From NCBI RefSeq assembly GCF_020515695.1, contig NZ_JAIWJA010000003.1, forward strand, positions 558,001-622,000: a stretch of DNA of 64,000 nt, given 5' to 3'. This DNA comes from Pseudomonas sp. MWU16-30317 (GTDB lineage: Bacteria; Pseudomonadota; Gammaproteobacteria; Pseudomonadales; Pseudomonadaceae). This document shows positions 19,553 through 27,197 of this stretch, one piece after another. The stretch's first letter is position 1, and each line of letters begins with the position of its first letter. Under the pieces are notes generated by a model. That model was not told the DNA's origin, did no database searches, and was given only the letters and a program-made list of their open reading frames with translations. The translations under genes were made by a program, and so were the position numbers.

Positions 19553-19580
19553 ATATGGGGGTGTGAGGGGGGATTTCAAG
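19553..19580 (-). promoter_or_regulatory. Sigma-32 heat-shock promoter of hslVU
   Basis: On the minus strand CTTGAAA (19574-19580), 13 bases, CCCCATAT (19553-19560). This equals the RpoH consensus CTTGAAA-N11-16-CCCCATNT at every position. Transcription would begin near 19546, giving a leader of about 40 bases before the TTG start of hslV. Confidence 0.9.
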
Positions 19581-19625
19581 CTTTGGCGGTGACGGGTTTC
19601 ATCCGGGATGTGTGGCGTTCTCACA

Positions 19626-19704
19626 GGCCTCTTCGCGGGCAAGCCTTGCTCCCACAGGTGTACCACTCGATTCTGTGGGAGCGAGGCTTGCCCGCGAAGG
19701 GGCC
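19626..19704. repeat. REP pair upstream of hslV
   Basis: GGCCTCTTCGCGGGCAAGCC... (19626-19659) and its inverted copy (19673-19704) form a near-perfect palindrome with a short loop, typical of Pseudomonas REP doublets. It lies between the SPOR gene and the hslV promoter and may end or stabilise the argS-SPOR transcript. Confidence 0.85.
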
Positions 19705-19718
19705 GTTCGAAGCGCTGA

Positions 19719-20405
19719 CTACTGCCGCGTCTGACGCTGCTGCAGCAACAGATTGTTGAAACCGCTGCCCGCCAGTTGCTTCTGCGCGGTGGTGAGCTGC
19801 TCGCGGTTGCTGAACGGCCCGACCAGCACGCGGTACCAGGTATCGTCCTTGACCGTGCCGGACTCGACGTTCACTCCCTGGCCTAGCAGCAGAATCTGCG
19901 CCCGCACTTTGTCGGCGTCGGTCTTGTTGCGGAACGAGCCAGCCTGCAGGAAGAACTGCGTGGTCGCAGCCGGCTTGACGATCGCAGGTGCTGGCGGCGG
20001 CGTTTGCCCGCTCAGCGCCGCCTGGGCGCGGGCGGTGTCGATCTTCGCCGCTTCAGCCGGAGTGACCGGCGGTTGTGCTGGCACCGGCGGAGTTTTCTCC
20101 GGCACGGCATCAGGCGGCACGATGACCTCCGATTCAGGCAGCAGCGTGTAGAAGTCGTACTTGGGCTTGACCGGCACCTGCGGGCTGGGAGGCGTCTTGT
20201 TGGCTTCGAGGATTTTCGCCGCCTTGGCTTCTTCGCGGCTGCGCTTGACGTCTTCCTTGCCTGGTTCGAGCTTCATCAGGAAGACGACGAACGCACCCAC
20301 CGTGAGGCCGATGGCCATCCACAGCCATCCGGGGATGGGCTTCTTCGCTGGAGCGGAATTGCGGCTGGCGCCACGCTTGGGAGCAGGTTTTTTCTTGGCG
20401 GCCAA
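19719..20405 (-). CDS. SPOR-domain protein, FtsN-like
   Basis: A bitopic inner-membrane protein with a C-terminal SPOR domain that binds denuded peptidoglycan at the septum. The 228 residues comprise a Lys-rich cytoplasmic head, one transmembrane helix (about 25-43, PGWLWMAIGLTVGAFVVFLM), a Pro/Ala-rich linker and the SPOR domain (about 150-225, FFLQAGSFRNKTDADKVRAQ). The frame begins at a TTG (20405) one base after the argS stop, with GGAG 10 bases before it. No in-frame ATG precedes the membrane helix. It resembles FtsN in architecture; whether it is the true divisome FtsN is not decided by sequence alone. Confidence 0.85.
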   Translation of the reverse strand: MAAKKKPAPKRGASRNSAPAKKPIPGWLWMAIGLTVGAFVVFLMKLEPGKEDVKRSREEAKAAKILEANKTPPSPQVPVKPKYDFYTLLPESEVIVPPDAVPEKTPPVPAQPPVTPAEAAKIDTARAQAALSGQTPPPAPAIVKPAATTQFFLQAGSFRNKTDADKVRAQILLLGQGVNVESGTVKDDTWYRVLVGPFSNREQLTTAQKQLAGSGFNNLLLQQRQTRQ

Positions 20406-20406
20406 C

Positions 20407-22143
20407 TTACATTCGCTCCAGTGTATCCAGGCCCAGCAGTTGCAGGCCTTGTTTCAGGGTACGACCGGCCAGAGCGGCCAGCAGCAGACGGCTGTTTTGT
20501 TGTTCCGGGCTGTCGGCGGTCAGGATCGGGCAGTTTTCGTAGAAGCTCGAGAACAGCTGGGCAATGTCATACAGGTAGGCGCACAGCACGTGTGGCGTGC
20601 CTTTTTCGCCGACGTTGTTCAGCACCTCGCCGAACTGTGCCAGCCGCGCGGCCAGTTCCTGCTCGTGCGGGGCATCGAGGTTTATCTGCCCGCCGACTTC
20701 GTCGAAACCCTTGCCCAGCTTGCGGAACACCCCGGCCACGCGTGTATAGGCATACAGCAGGTAGGGCGCGGTGTTGCCTTCGAAGTTGAGCATCTGGTCG
20801 AAGTTGAAGCTGTAGTCGCTGGTGCGGTGCTTGGACAGGTCGGCGTATTTGACGGCGCCGATGCCCACCACCTTGGCGATGGCGCGCAGGTCGGCTTCGG
20901 CGGCCTCGGGGTTCTTTTCCTTGACCAGGCTGTAGGCACGCTCCTGGGCTTCGGTCAGCAGGTCGACCAGCTTCACGGTGCCGCCGTCACGGGTCTTGAA
21001 CGGGCGGCCGTCGGCGCCGTTCATGGTGCCGAAGCCCATGTGTTCGGCCTGCATGCCGTTGCTGATGAAGTCAGCGCGGCGGGCGACTTCGAACACTTGC
21101 TGGAAGTGCAGGGCCTGGCGCTGGTCGACGAAATACAGAGCTCGATCGGCCTTGAGCACGTTGCTGCGATAGCGCACGGCTGCCAGGTCCGTGGTGGCAT
21201 AGAGATAACCACCGTCGGCCTTGACAATGATCACCGGCAGCGGCTCGTCGTCGGCGGTCTTGAATTCTTCGAGGAACACGCACTGGGCACCATTGCTCTC
21301 GACCAGCAGGCCCTTGGCCTTGAGGTCGTTGACCACGTTGATCAGGTCGTCGTTGTAGGCGCTTTCGCCCATTACGTCGGCCATGGTCAATTTGACATTG
21401 AGCTGTTCGTAGATCTCCTGACAGTGGGACAGGGATATCTGGCGAAAGCGCCCCCACAGTTCCAGGCATTCGGCATCGCCAGCCTGCAGCTTGACCACCA
21501 GGCTGCGGGCGCGATCGGCGAACTCTGGGGATTCGTCGAAGCGCTTCTTGGCGGCGCGGTAGAAGTTTTCAAGGTCCGACAGCTCATTGCTGGTGATCGG
21601 ATTTTCCTGCAGGTACGCCATCAACATGCCGAACTGAGTGCCCCAGTCGCCCACGTGGTTCTGGCGAATCACCGTGTCGCCGAGGAACTCCAGGACCCGT
21701 GCCACGCCGTCACCGATGATGGTGGAGCGCAGGTGGCCGACGTGCATCTCTTTGGCCAGGTTGGGGGCGGAGAGGTCGACCACTACACGTTGCGCAGCAC
21801 CTGGCTTGCTGACGCCCAGCTTGGGGTCGGCCAGCGCGGCGTCAAGGCGGCCAGCCAGCGCCTGGGTGTTCTGGAAGAAGTTGAGAAAGCCCGGGCCAGC
21901 GATTTCAGCCTTGCTGATCTGCGGATCGGCGGGCAACGCCTGGATGATCTTTTCTGCCAGGTCGCGGGGCTTCATGCCGGCGGGTTTGGCCAGCATCATG
22001 GCGATGTTGCTGGCGAAGTCGCCGTGGGTCTTGTCGCGCGCGTTCTCCACCTGGATCGCCGGCGTCAGCCCTTCAGGCAAGACACCTTCTTTGACGAGAT
22101 GGGTCAGGGCTTGTTGGATCAGCTGGCGGATGGTGTCTTTCAT
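20407..22143 (-). CDS. argS: Arginyl-tRNA synthetase
   Basis: Class I aminoacyl-tRNA synthetase that charges tRNA-Arg. The 578-residue product from the ATG at 22143 begins [16 protein letters not shown]. It has the N-terminal Add1 domain, the HIGH-type motif in [18 protein letters not shown] (about residues 125-142), and a helical anticodon-binding domain at the end (DALRM type). The frame continues upstream to 22287 without homology. The SPOR gene follows after 1 base. Confidence 0.97.
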   Translation of the reverse strand: MKDTIRQLIQQALTHLVKEGVLPEGLTPAIQVENARDKTHGDFASNIAMMLAKPAGMKPRDLAEKIIQALPADPQISKAEIAGPGFLNFFQNTQALAGRLDAALADPKLGVSKPGAAQRVVVDLSAPNLAKEMHVGHLRSTIIGDGVARVLEFLGDTVIRQNHVGDWGTQFGMLMAYLQENPITSNELSDLENFYRAAKKRFDESPEFADRARSLVVKLQAGDAECLELWGRFRQISLSHCQEIYEQLNVKLTMADVMGESAYNDDLINVVNDLKAKGLLVESNGAQCVFLEEFKTADDEPLPVIIVKADGGYLYATTDLAAVRYRSNVLKADRALYFVDQRQALHFQQVFEVARRADFISNGMQAEHMGFGTMNGADGRPFKTRDGGTVKLVDLLTEAQERAYSLVKEKNPEAAEADLRAIAKVVGIGAVKYADLSKHRTSDYSFNFDQMLNFEGNTAPYLLYAYTRVAGVFRKLGKGFDEVGGQINLDAPHEQELAARLAQFGEVLNNVGEKGTPHVLCAYLYDIAQLFSSFYENCPILTADSPEQQNSRLLLAALAGRTLKQGLQLLGLDTLERM

Positions 22144-22325
22144 GGTTCTCTCAATCGACCGCGGCACGGTCGCGCCCAAAGAGCGCAGGTGGAAAAATCG
22201 GCCATTATCCGTTGCCGGGGCGAGCTTGCCAACCTTGGGTTTTAGCGAGAGGTTAATCCCTGTGAGAGCTTGGGTGTTGGGCGGCAAGATTTATGGCAGG
22301 GCTTTATGCGGGCGGTGGCGCTGAT

Positions 22326-22409
22326 GGCCCCTCGCGGGCAAGCCTTGCTCCTACAGGACGACTGAGATCTGCCGACTCTGTGGGAGCAAAGCTTGCTCGT
22401 GTAGAGGCC
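22326..22409. repeat. REP pair between priA and argS
   Basis: GGCCCCTCGCGGGCAAGCCTTGCTCCTACAGG and the diverged inverted partner CTGTGGGAGCAAAGCTTGCTCGTGTAGAGGCC. It lies directly after the priA stop (22417) on the minus strand and upstream of argS. The remaining sequence, 22144-22325, should contain the argS promoter, which I could not assign. Confidence 0.75.
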
Positions 22410-22416
22410 GGCCGGA

Positions 22417-24636
22417 TCAATAGAGATCGACAGGGTCCACATCCAGCGACCAGCGCACCTGACGGCCGCTGGGCATCTGCTCCAGTTGCAGCATCCAGGC
22501 GTTGAGCAGGCGGTGCAGTTGCGCGCGGGCGCTGGCCTGGACCAGCAATTGCGCGCGATAGCGCCCGGCGCGGCGTTCCATGGGTGCCGGCACCGGGCCC
22601 AGCAGCTCGATGCTGTTCGGGCCCATCTGCGCCAGCAGTTGTTCGGCGGCGCTGCAAGCTTCATCGAGGAAGCCTTCGGCTTGGCCCGGCTTGTGTGCCT
22701 CGGCCCGCAACAGCGCCAGGTGCGAGAAGGGTGGCAGGCCGGCAGCGCGCCGCTCGCTGATGGCCTGTTCGGCAAAAGCGAAATAGCCTTGCTCGGTCAA
22801 TTGCACCAATAAAGGATGCTCGGCCAGGTGGGTCTGAATGATCACTTTGCCCGGCTCTTCGGCGCGCCCGGCACGCCCGGCGACCTGCACGATCAACTGG
22901 GCCATGCGCTCGCTGGCGCGAAAATCCCCGGAAAAAAGGCCGCCGTCGGCATCCAGGATCGACACCAGCGTTACCCGCGGAAAGTGATGCCCTTTGGCAA
23001 GCATCTGCGTGCCGACGAGGATGCACGGCTGGCCGCGCTGGATGGTCGCGAACAGCTGGTTCATTGCGTCCTTGCGCGAGGTGCTGTCACGGTCGACACG
23101 CAACACCGGGTAGTCGGGAAACAGCGTGGTCAGGCGCTCTTCGGCCCGCTCGGTACCGGCACCGACCGGGCGCAGGTCCTTGGTGCCGCATTTCGGGCAC
23201 TGGCGCGGCACGCGCTCGACATGGCCGCAGTGGTGGCAGCGCAGCTCGCCGGAGCGCTGGTGTACCGTGGTGCGGGCGTCGCAGCGCGGGCATTCGGACA
23301 GCCAGCCGCAATCGTGGCACAGCAGGGTGGGTGCGAAGCCGCGGCGGTTGAGGAACACCAGTACCTGCTGGCCTCGCTCCAGTGTCTGGCCAATGGCCTG
23401 CTGCATGGGGCCACTGATGCCGCTGTCCAGGGGGCGGCTCTTGACGTCCAGGCGCATGAATTTCGGTTGCTGGGCGCCGCCGGCGCGGTGTTCCAGGCGC
23501 AGCAGGCCATAGCGGCCGGTGTAGGCGTTGTGCAGGCTTTCGAGCGACGGCGTGGCCGATCCCAGGAGGATCGGGATGTTTTCCTGGCGGGCGCGCACCA
23601 GGGCCAGGTCGCGGGCGTGGTAGCGCAGGCCTTCCTGCTGTTTATAGGAGCCGTCGTGTTCTTCATCGATGATGATCAGGCCCGGATTCTTCATCGGCGT
23701 GAACAGCGCCGAGCGGGTGCCGATGATGATATCGGCCTCGCCATCGCGGGCGGCCAGCCAGGCGTCCAGACGCTCGCGATCGTTGACGGCCGAGTGCAGC
23801 AAGGCGATGCGGGCATTGAAGCGTTGTTCGAAACGCGCGAGGGTCTGTGGCCCGAGGTTGATTTCCGGGATCAGCACCAGCGCTTGCTTGCCGGCCTCCA
23901 GGGTCTCGCGGATCAGTTGCAGGTAGACCTCGGTCTTGCCGCTGCCGGTGACCCCGGCCAGGAGGAAGGCGTGGAAACTGTCGAAGCCGGCACGCACCGC
24001 TTCGAAGGCGGCGCGTTGTTCGCTGTTGAGGGGCAACTCCGGCTGCGCCAGCCAGCGGTCATGGCGCTCGCCCGGCGCGTGGCGGCGCACTTCGACGGTA
24101 ACCAGCGCCTTGGCCAGCAGCAGGTCAAGGCTGTCCTTGCTCAGTTGCAGCTTGCTCAATAGTTGATGGGCGACGCCGTGGGGATGCTGGGCCAGGGTGG
24201 TCAGGGCTTCACGCTGCCGGGGCGCACGGGCGATGCGCGGGTCATCGAGGCTCGCGCCGGGGGCGATCTGCCAGAAGCGCTCCTGGCGGGTTTCGGCGGG
24301 CTCGCCCTGGCGCAGTAGCACGGGCAGCGCCCAACTGAGGGTATCGCCCAGGCCGTGCTGATAGTACTGCGCGGTCCATAGGCACAGCTTGAACATGGAC
24401 TCGGGGATAGGGCTGACCGGGTCGAGCAGGGCGCTGGCGGGGCGCAATTTGTCCAGCGGCACGTCGGTGTGGTCGGTGACCTCGATCAGCACGCCGATCA
24501 TCTCCCGACGCCCGAACGGCACCCGCAGGCGCATGCCGGCTTGCAGCTGGGTCGCATCGACCCCGGCCGGCGCGCGATAGTCGAACAGGCGTCGCAGCGG
24601 CGAGGGCAGGGCGAGGCGCAGGATGACGTCGGGCAC
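22417..24636 (-). CDS. priA: Primosomal protein N', replication restart helicase PriA
   Basis: Superfamily 2 3'-5' DNA helicase that reloads the replisome at stalled forks. The 739-residue protein has an N-terminal DNA-binding domain, Walker A GVTGSGKTEVYL (about residue 230), Walker B/DEAH-type IIDEEHDGSYKQQ and motif III LLGSATPSLES. It has the zinc-binding cysteine cluster CHDCGWLSECPRCD ... CHHCGHVERVPRQCPKCG and a C-terminal helicase lobe (ILVGTQMLAKGHHFP, QVAGRAGRAE). Full length with no sign of damage. Confidence 0.96.
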   Translation of the reverse strand: MPDVILRLALPSPLRRLFDYRAPAGVDATQLQAGMRLRVPFGRREMIGVLIEVTDHTDVPLDKLRPASALLDPVSPIPESMFKLCLWTAQYYQHGLGDTLSWALPVLLRQGEPAETRQERFWQIAPGASLDDPRIARAPRQREALTTLAQHPHGVAHQLLSKLQLSKDSLDLLLAKALVTVEVRRHAPGERHDRWLAQPELPLNSEQRAAFEAVRAGFDSFHAFLLAGVTGSGKTEVYLQLIRETLEAGKQALVLIPEINLGPQTLARFEQRFNARIALLHSAVNDRERLDAWLAARDGEADIIIGTRSALFTPMKNPGLIIIDEEHDGSYKQQEGLRYHARDLALVRARQENIPILLGSATPSLESLHNAYTGRYGLLRLEHRAGGAQQPKFMRLDVKSRPLDSGISGPMQQAIGQTLERGQQVLVFLNRRGFAPTLLCHDCGWLSECPRCDARTTVHQRSGELRCHHCGHVERVPRQCPKCGTKDLRPVGAGTERAEERLTTLFPDYPVLRVDRDSTSRKDAMNQLFATIQRGQPCILVGTQMLAKGHHFPRVTLVSILDADGGLFSGDFRASERMAQLIVQVAGRAGRAEEPGKVIIQTHLAEHPLLVQLTEQGYFAFAEQAISERRAAGLPPFSHLALLRAEAHKPGQAEGFLDEACSAAEQLLAQMGPNSIELLGPVPAPMERRAGRYRAQLLVQASARAQLHRLLNAWMLQLEQMPSGRQVRWSLDVDPVDLY

Positions 24637-24669
24637 GCGGTAGGTTCTCGGTAAGCGATGCTGCAGGGC

Positions 24670-24768
24670 TTTTGTGGGAGCGGGCTTTGCCTGCGAAGCT
24701 GTGTACCCGGTGTTTGGCCGAATGCGCAGTGGCTGTCAGGCCTCTTCGCGGGCAGCGCCCGCTCCCCC
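24670..24768. repeat. REP pair between priA and rpmE
   Basis: TTTTGTGGGAGCGGGCTTTGCCTGCGAAGC (24670-24699) and GGCCTCTTCGCGGGCAGCGCCCGCTCCCC (24739-24768) are inverted relative to each other, with a 39-base loop. Both differ from the main REP type of this window (GGGCTTTGCC / GGCAGCGCCC instead of GGCAAGCCTTGC), suggesting a second subfamily. Confidence 0.7.
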
Positions 24769-24822
24769 ATTGAATGCGGTGGAGGCAGATGCTAGCAGAC
24801 GACCATCGGTAAGCGCGATAAC

Positions 24823-24850
24823 TTGCGTCCATCGCAATGTCTGGTAATAT
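24823..24850 (+). promoter_or_regulatory. Probable sigma-70 promoter of rpmE
   Basis: TTGCGT (24823-24828), 16 bases, TAATAT (24845-24850). It is in the right direction, about 72 bases upstream of the rpmE start codon. The leader between holds no evident zinc-repressor palindrome. Confidence 0.55.
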
Positions 24851-24921
24851 GCGCGGCCTAATTGCGTGCGGTATTCAACAATAGTGTTGAGTGGCGGCAT
24901 GCCTAGCCCGAGGAAGTAGCC

Positions 24922-25143
24922 ATGAAAGCTGATATTCATCCAGCGTACGAAGCCATTGACGCCACCTGCTCCTGCGGTAACGTCATCAAGACCCGATCCA
25001 CTCTGTGCAAGCCACTGAGCCTGGACGTCTGCTCCGAATGCCACCCGTTCTACACCGGTAAGCAGAAGACTCTGGACATCGGCGGCCGCGTCGATCGCTT
25101 CAAGCAGCGTTTTGCTGGTTTCGGCGCTCCAAAAGCCAAATAA
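24922..25143 (+). CDS. rpmE: 50S ribosomal protein L31, zinc-binding form
   Basis: Large-subunit ribosomal protein, 73 residues. Cys16, Cys18, Cys37 and Cys40 form the zinc site of the C+ paralogue (TCSCGN and CSECH), in contrast to the zinc-free YkgM type made under zinc starvation. GAGGAAG lies 6 bases before the ATG. Monocistronic, with its own promoter and a strong terminator 40 bases downstream. Confidence 0.97.
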   Translation: MKADIHPAYEAIDATCSCGNVIKTRSTLCKPLSLDVCSECHPFYTGKQKTLDIGGRVDRFKQRFAGFGAPKAK

Positions 25144-25183
25144 GGCTTTTGGCACTGGCAAACCCTCGAGGTGTGCCAGGCTG

Positions 25184-25216
25184 AAAAAAAGGCGTCCTTC
25201 GGGGCGCCTTTTTTAT
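25184..25216 (+). terminator. Rho-independent terminator of rpmE
   Basis: AAAAAAAGGCGTCC-TTCG-GGGCGCCTTTTTT: an 8-base GC-rich stem capped by a TTCG tetraloop, with A- and T-tracts on either side. Confidence 0.9.
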
Positions 25217-25244
25217 GTCTGGGATTCAGGTGTTGGCAGGGTCG

Positions 25245-25310
25245 ACGCCTTCGCGGGCAAGCCTTGCTCCCGCAGCCGATTGGGGGCAAAGCTTGTCCGT
25301 AATGGGGCCA
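25245..25310. repeat. REP pair between rpmE and maeB
   Basis: CGCCTTCGCGGGCAAGCCTTGC and a decayed inverted partner GGGGGCAAAGCTTGTCCGTAATGGGG. The 314-base gap between rpmE and maeB holds the rpmE terminator, this REP pair and a TTGACA box at 25364-25369 that may be the -35 of maeB. I see no convincing -10 at the right distance. Confidence 0.6.
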
Positions 25311-25457
25311 GTGGCAGCACCACAAGCCTGGCCAATTAAGCCTAAGGTCTTAGCTCGCGGTCCTTGACACTAAGTGACCGGCCAGTCTTGTCGGGCCTTT
25401 CCTTCGCGCGTATCCTCGGCGGTCCGTCAAGATCAACAGCACAAGCGGAACGCCACC

Positions 25458-26726
25458 ATGTCAGATTTGAAAACTGCCGCTCTCGAATACCACGCCACTC
25501 CACGTCCAGGTAAGCTGAGCGTCGAAATCACCAAAGCCACTGCCACCGCTCGCGACCTGTCGCTGGCGTACAGCCCTGGTGTAGCCGAGCCTGTCCGTGA
25601 AATCGCGCGTGACCCAGAGCTGGCCTACAAATACACCGGCAAGGGCAACCTGGTCGCGGTGATTTCCGATGGCACCGCTATCCTCGGCCTGGGCAACCTC
25701 GGCCCGCTGGCGTCCAAGCCAGTCATGGAAGGCAAGGGTGTGCTGTTCAAGCGTTTCGCTGGCATCGACGTTTTCGACATTGAAGTGGATTCCGAAAGCC
25801 CGCAAGCCTTCATCGACACCGTCAAGCGTATCTCCATCACCTTCGGTGGCATCAACCTTGAAGACATCAAGGCACCAGAGTGCTTCGAGATCGAGCGCGC
25901 CCTGATCGAACAGTGCGACATCCCGGTTTTCCACGATGACCAGCACGGCACCGCGATCGTTACCGCGGCCGGCATGATCAATGCCCTGGAAATCGCCGGC
26001 AAGACCCTCGAAGACGCGAAAATCGTCTGCCTGGGTGCTGGTGCAGCTGCCATCTCCTGCATGAAGCTGCTGGTGAGCATGGGCGCGCGCATCGAAAACA
26101 TCTTCATGATCGATCGCAGCGGCGTGATCCACTCTGGCCGTGACGACCTGAACCAGTACAAGGCTGTGTTCGCTCACGCCACCGACAAGCGCACCCTGGC
26201 TGATGCTCTGCAAGGTGCTGACGTGTTCGTCGGCCTGTCCGGTCCGAACCTGTTGAGCGCTGAAGGCCTGAAGACCATGGCTGCCAACCCGATCGTGTTC
26301 GCCTGCTCGAACCCTGATCCGGAAATCTCGCCAGAGCTGGCGCATGCCACCCGTGATGACGTGATCATGGCCACTGGTCGTTCGGACTACCCGAACCAGG
26401 TCAACAACGTGCTGGGCTTCCCGTTCATCTTCCGTGGTGCGCTGGACGTGCGCGCCAAGCGCATCAACGAGGAAATGAAAGTCGCCGCCGCCAACGCCCT
26501 GCGCGAACTGGCCAAGCTGCCGGTGCCTCAGGAAGTGTGCGACGCCTACGGCGGCATCAAGCTGGAATTCGGTCGTGACTACATCATTCCGAAGCCAATG
26601 GATGCGCGCCTGATCACCCTGATCTCCGACGCTGTGGCCAAAGCCGCGATCGAGACCGGTGTGGCCACCTTGCCGTACCCGAAAAACTACCCGCTCAAAA
26701 GCGTGGATGACGTGTTCAACGGCTAA
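25458..26726 (+). CDS. maeB: NADP-dependent malic enzyme, short form
   Basis: Oxidative decarboxylation of malate to pyruvate with NADP+, supplying NADPH and pyruvate. The 422-residue product from the ATG at 25458 has the malic N-domain (LAYSPGVAEPVREIARD, with the GNLVAVISDGTAILGLGNLG segment) and the Rossmann NAD-binding domain (IVCLGAGAAAISCMKLL at about residues 190-206). It lacks the C-terminal phosphotransacetylase domain of enterobacterial MaeB, as is normal for pseudomonads. Codon use is strongly biased, consistent with high expression. A strong terminator follows. Confidence 0.95.
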   Translation: MSDLKTAALEYHATPRPGKLSVEITKATATARDLSLAYSPGVAEPVREIARDPELAYKYTGKGNLVAVISDGTAILGLGNLGPLASKPVMEGKGVLFKRFAGIDVFDIEVDSESPQAFIDTVKRISITFGGINLEDIKAPECFEIERALIEQCDIPVFHDDQHGTAIVTAAGMINALEIAGKTLEDAKIVCLGAGAAAISCMKLLVSMGARIENIFMIDRSGVIHSGRDDLNQYKAVFAHATDKRTLADALQGADVFVGLSGPNLLSAEGLKTMAANPIVFACSNPDPEISPELAHATRDDVIMATGRSDYPNQVNNVLGFPFIFRGALDVRAKRINEEMKVAAANALRELAKLPVPQEVCDAYGGIKLEFGRDYIIPKPMDARLITLISDAVAKAAIETGVATLPYPKNYPLKSVDDVFNG

Positions 26727-26740
26727 GCCGTTGTAGCGCT

Positions 26741-26784
26741 ACAACAAAAAGCCCCGGCTCGTGAGAGTCGGGGCTTTTTGTTGT
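26741..26784 (+). terminator. Bidirectional terminator after maeB
   Basis: ACAACAAAAAGCCCCGGCTC then GTGAGAGTCGGGGCTTTTTGTTGT: a stem of about 16 base pairs with both A- and T-tracts. It can stop maeB and also minus-strand transcripts leaving mrcA. Confidence 0.93.
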
Positions 26785-26800
26785 CTGGCGGTGTGCTTTC

Positions 26801-27190
26801 GGGCCTCTTCGCGAGCAAGCTCTGCTCCCACAGGTAGGAGCAAGGCTTGCCCGCGAAGAGGCCGGCATGCCTTGCACGGATCTTGAAACAGATCGGCCGG
26901 CAGCGGGCTGTCTCCCCCAGGTCCAGAGTCGTACAGCTGTGGGAGCAAGGCTTGCCCGCGAAGAGGCCGGCATGCCTTGCAAGGATCTTAAAACAGATTG
27001 GCCGGCAGCGGGCTGTCTGTCACAGGTCCAGAGTCGTACAGCTGTGGGAGCAAGGCTTGCCCGCGAAGAGGCCGGCATGCCTTGCACGGATCTTGAAACA
27101 GATCGGCCGGCAGCGGGCTGTCTCCCACAGTTCCAGAGTCGTACAGCTGTGGGAGCAAGGCTTGCCCGCGAAGAGGCCGGCATGCCTTGC
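26801..27190. repeat. Tandem 105-bp REP array that includes a copy of the mrcA 3' end
   Basis: A forward REP (from 26802) is followed by units starting at 26861, 26966, 27071 and 27176, period 105 bp. Each unit ends with the inverted REP (GTGGGAGCAAGGCTTGCCCG) and begins GCCGGCATGCCTTGCA. The following CGGATCTTRAAACAGATC and GGCCGGCAGYGGGCTGYCT match the last codons of mrcA (read on the minus strand as SPLPAD...LF-stop), with 18 bases missing relative to mrcA. The fourth unit start is joined to the true mrcA end. The array fills the 471-base gap between maeB and mrcA apart from the terminator. Confidence 0.9.
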
Positions 27191-27197
27191 ACGGATC

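Noticed and set aside
19507-19554. Upstream ATG of hslV at 19554
   Set aside because: It would hide the N-terminal catalytic Thr and overlaps the sigma-32 -10 box.
26861-27190. CRISPR-like array
   Set aside because: Units are 105 bp, contiguous and without unique spacers, and no cas genes are near. The same holds for the 93-bp array.
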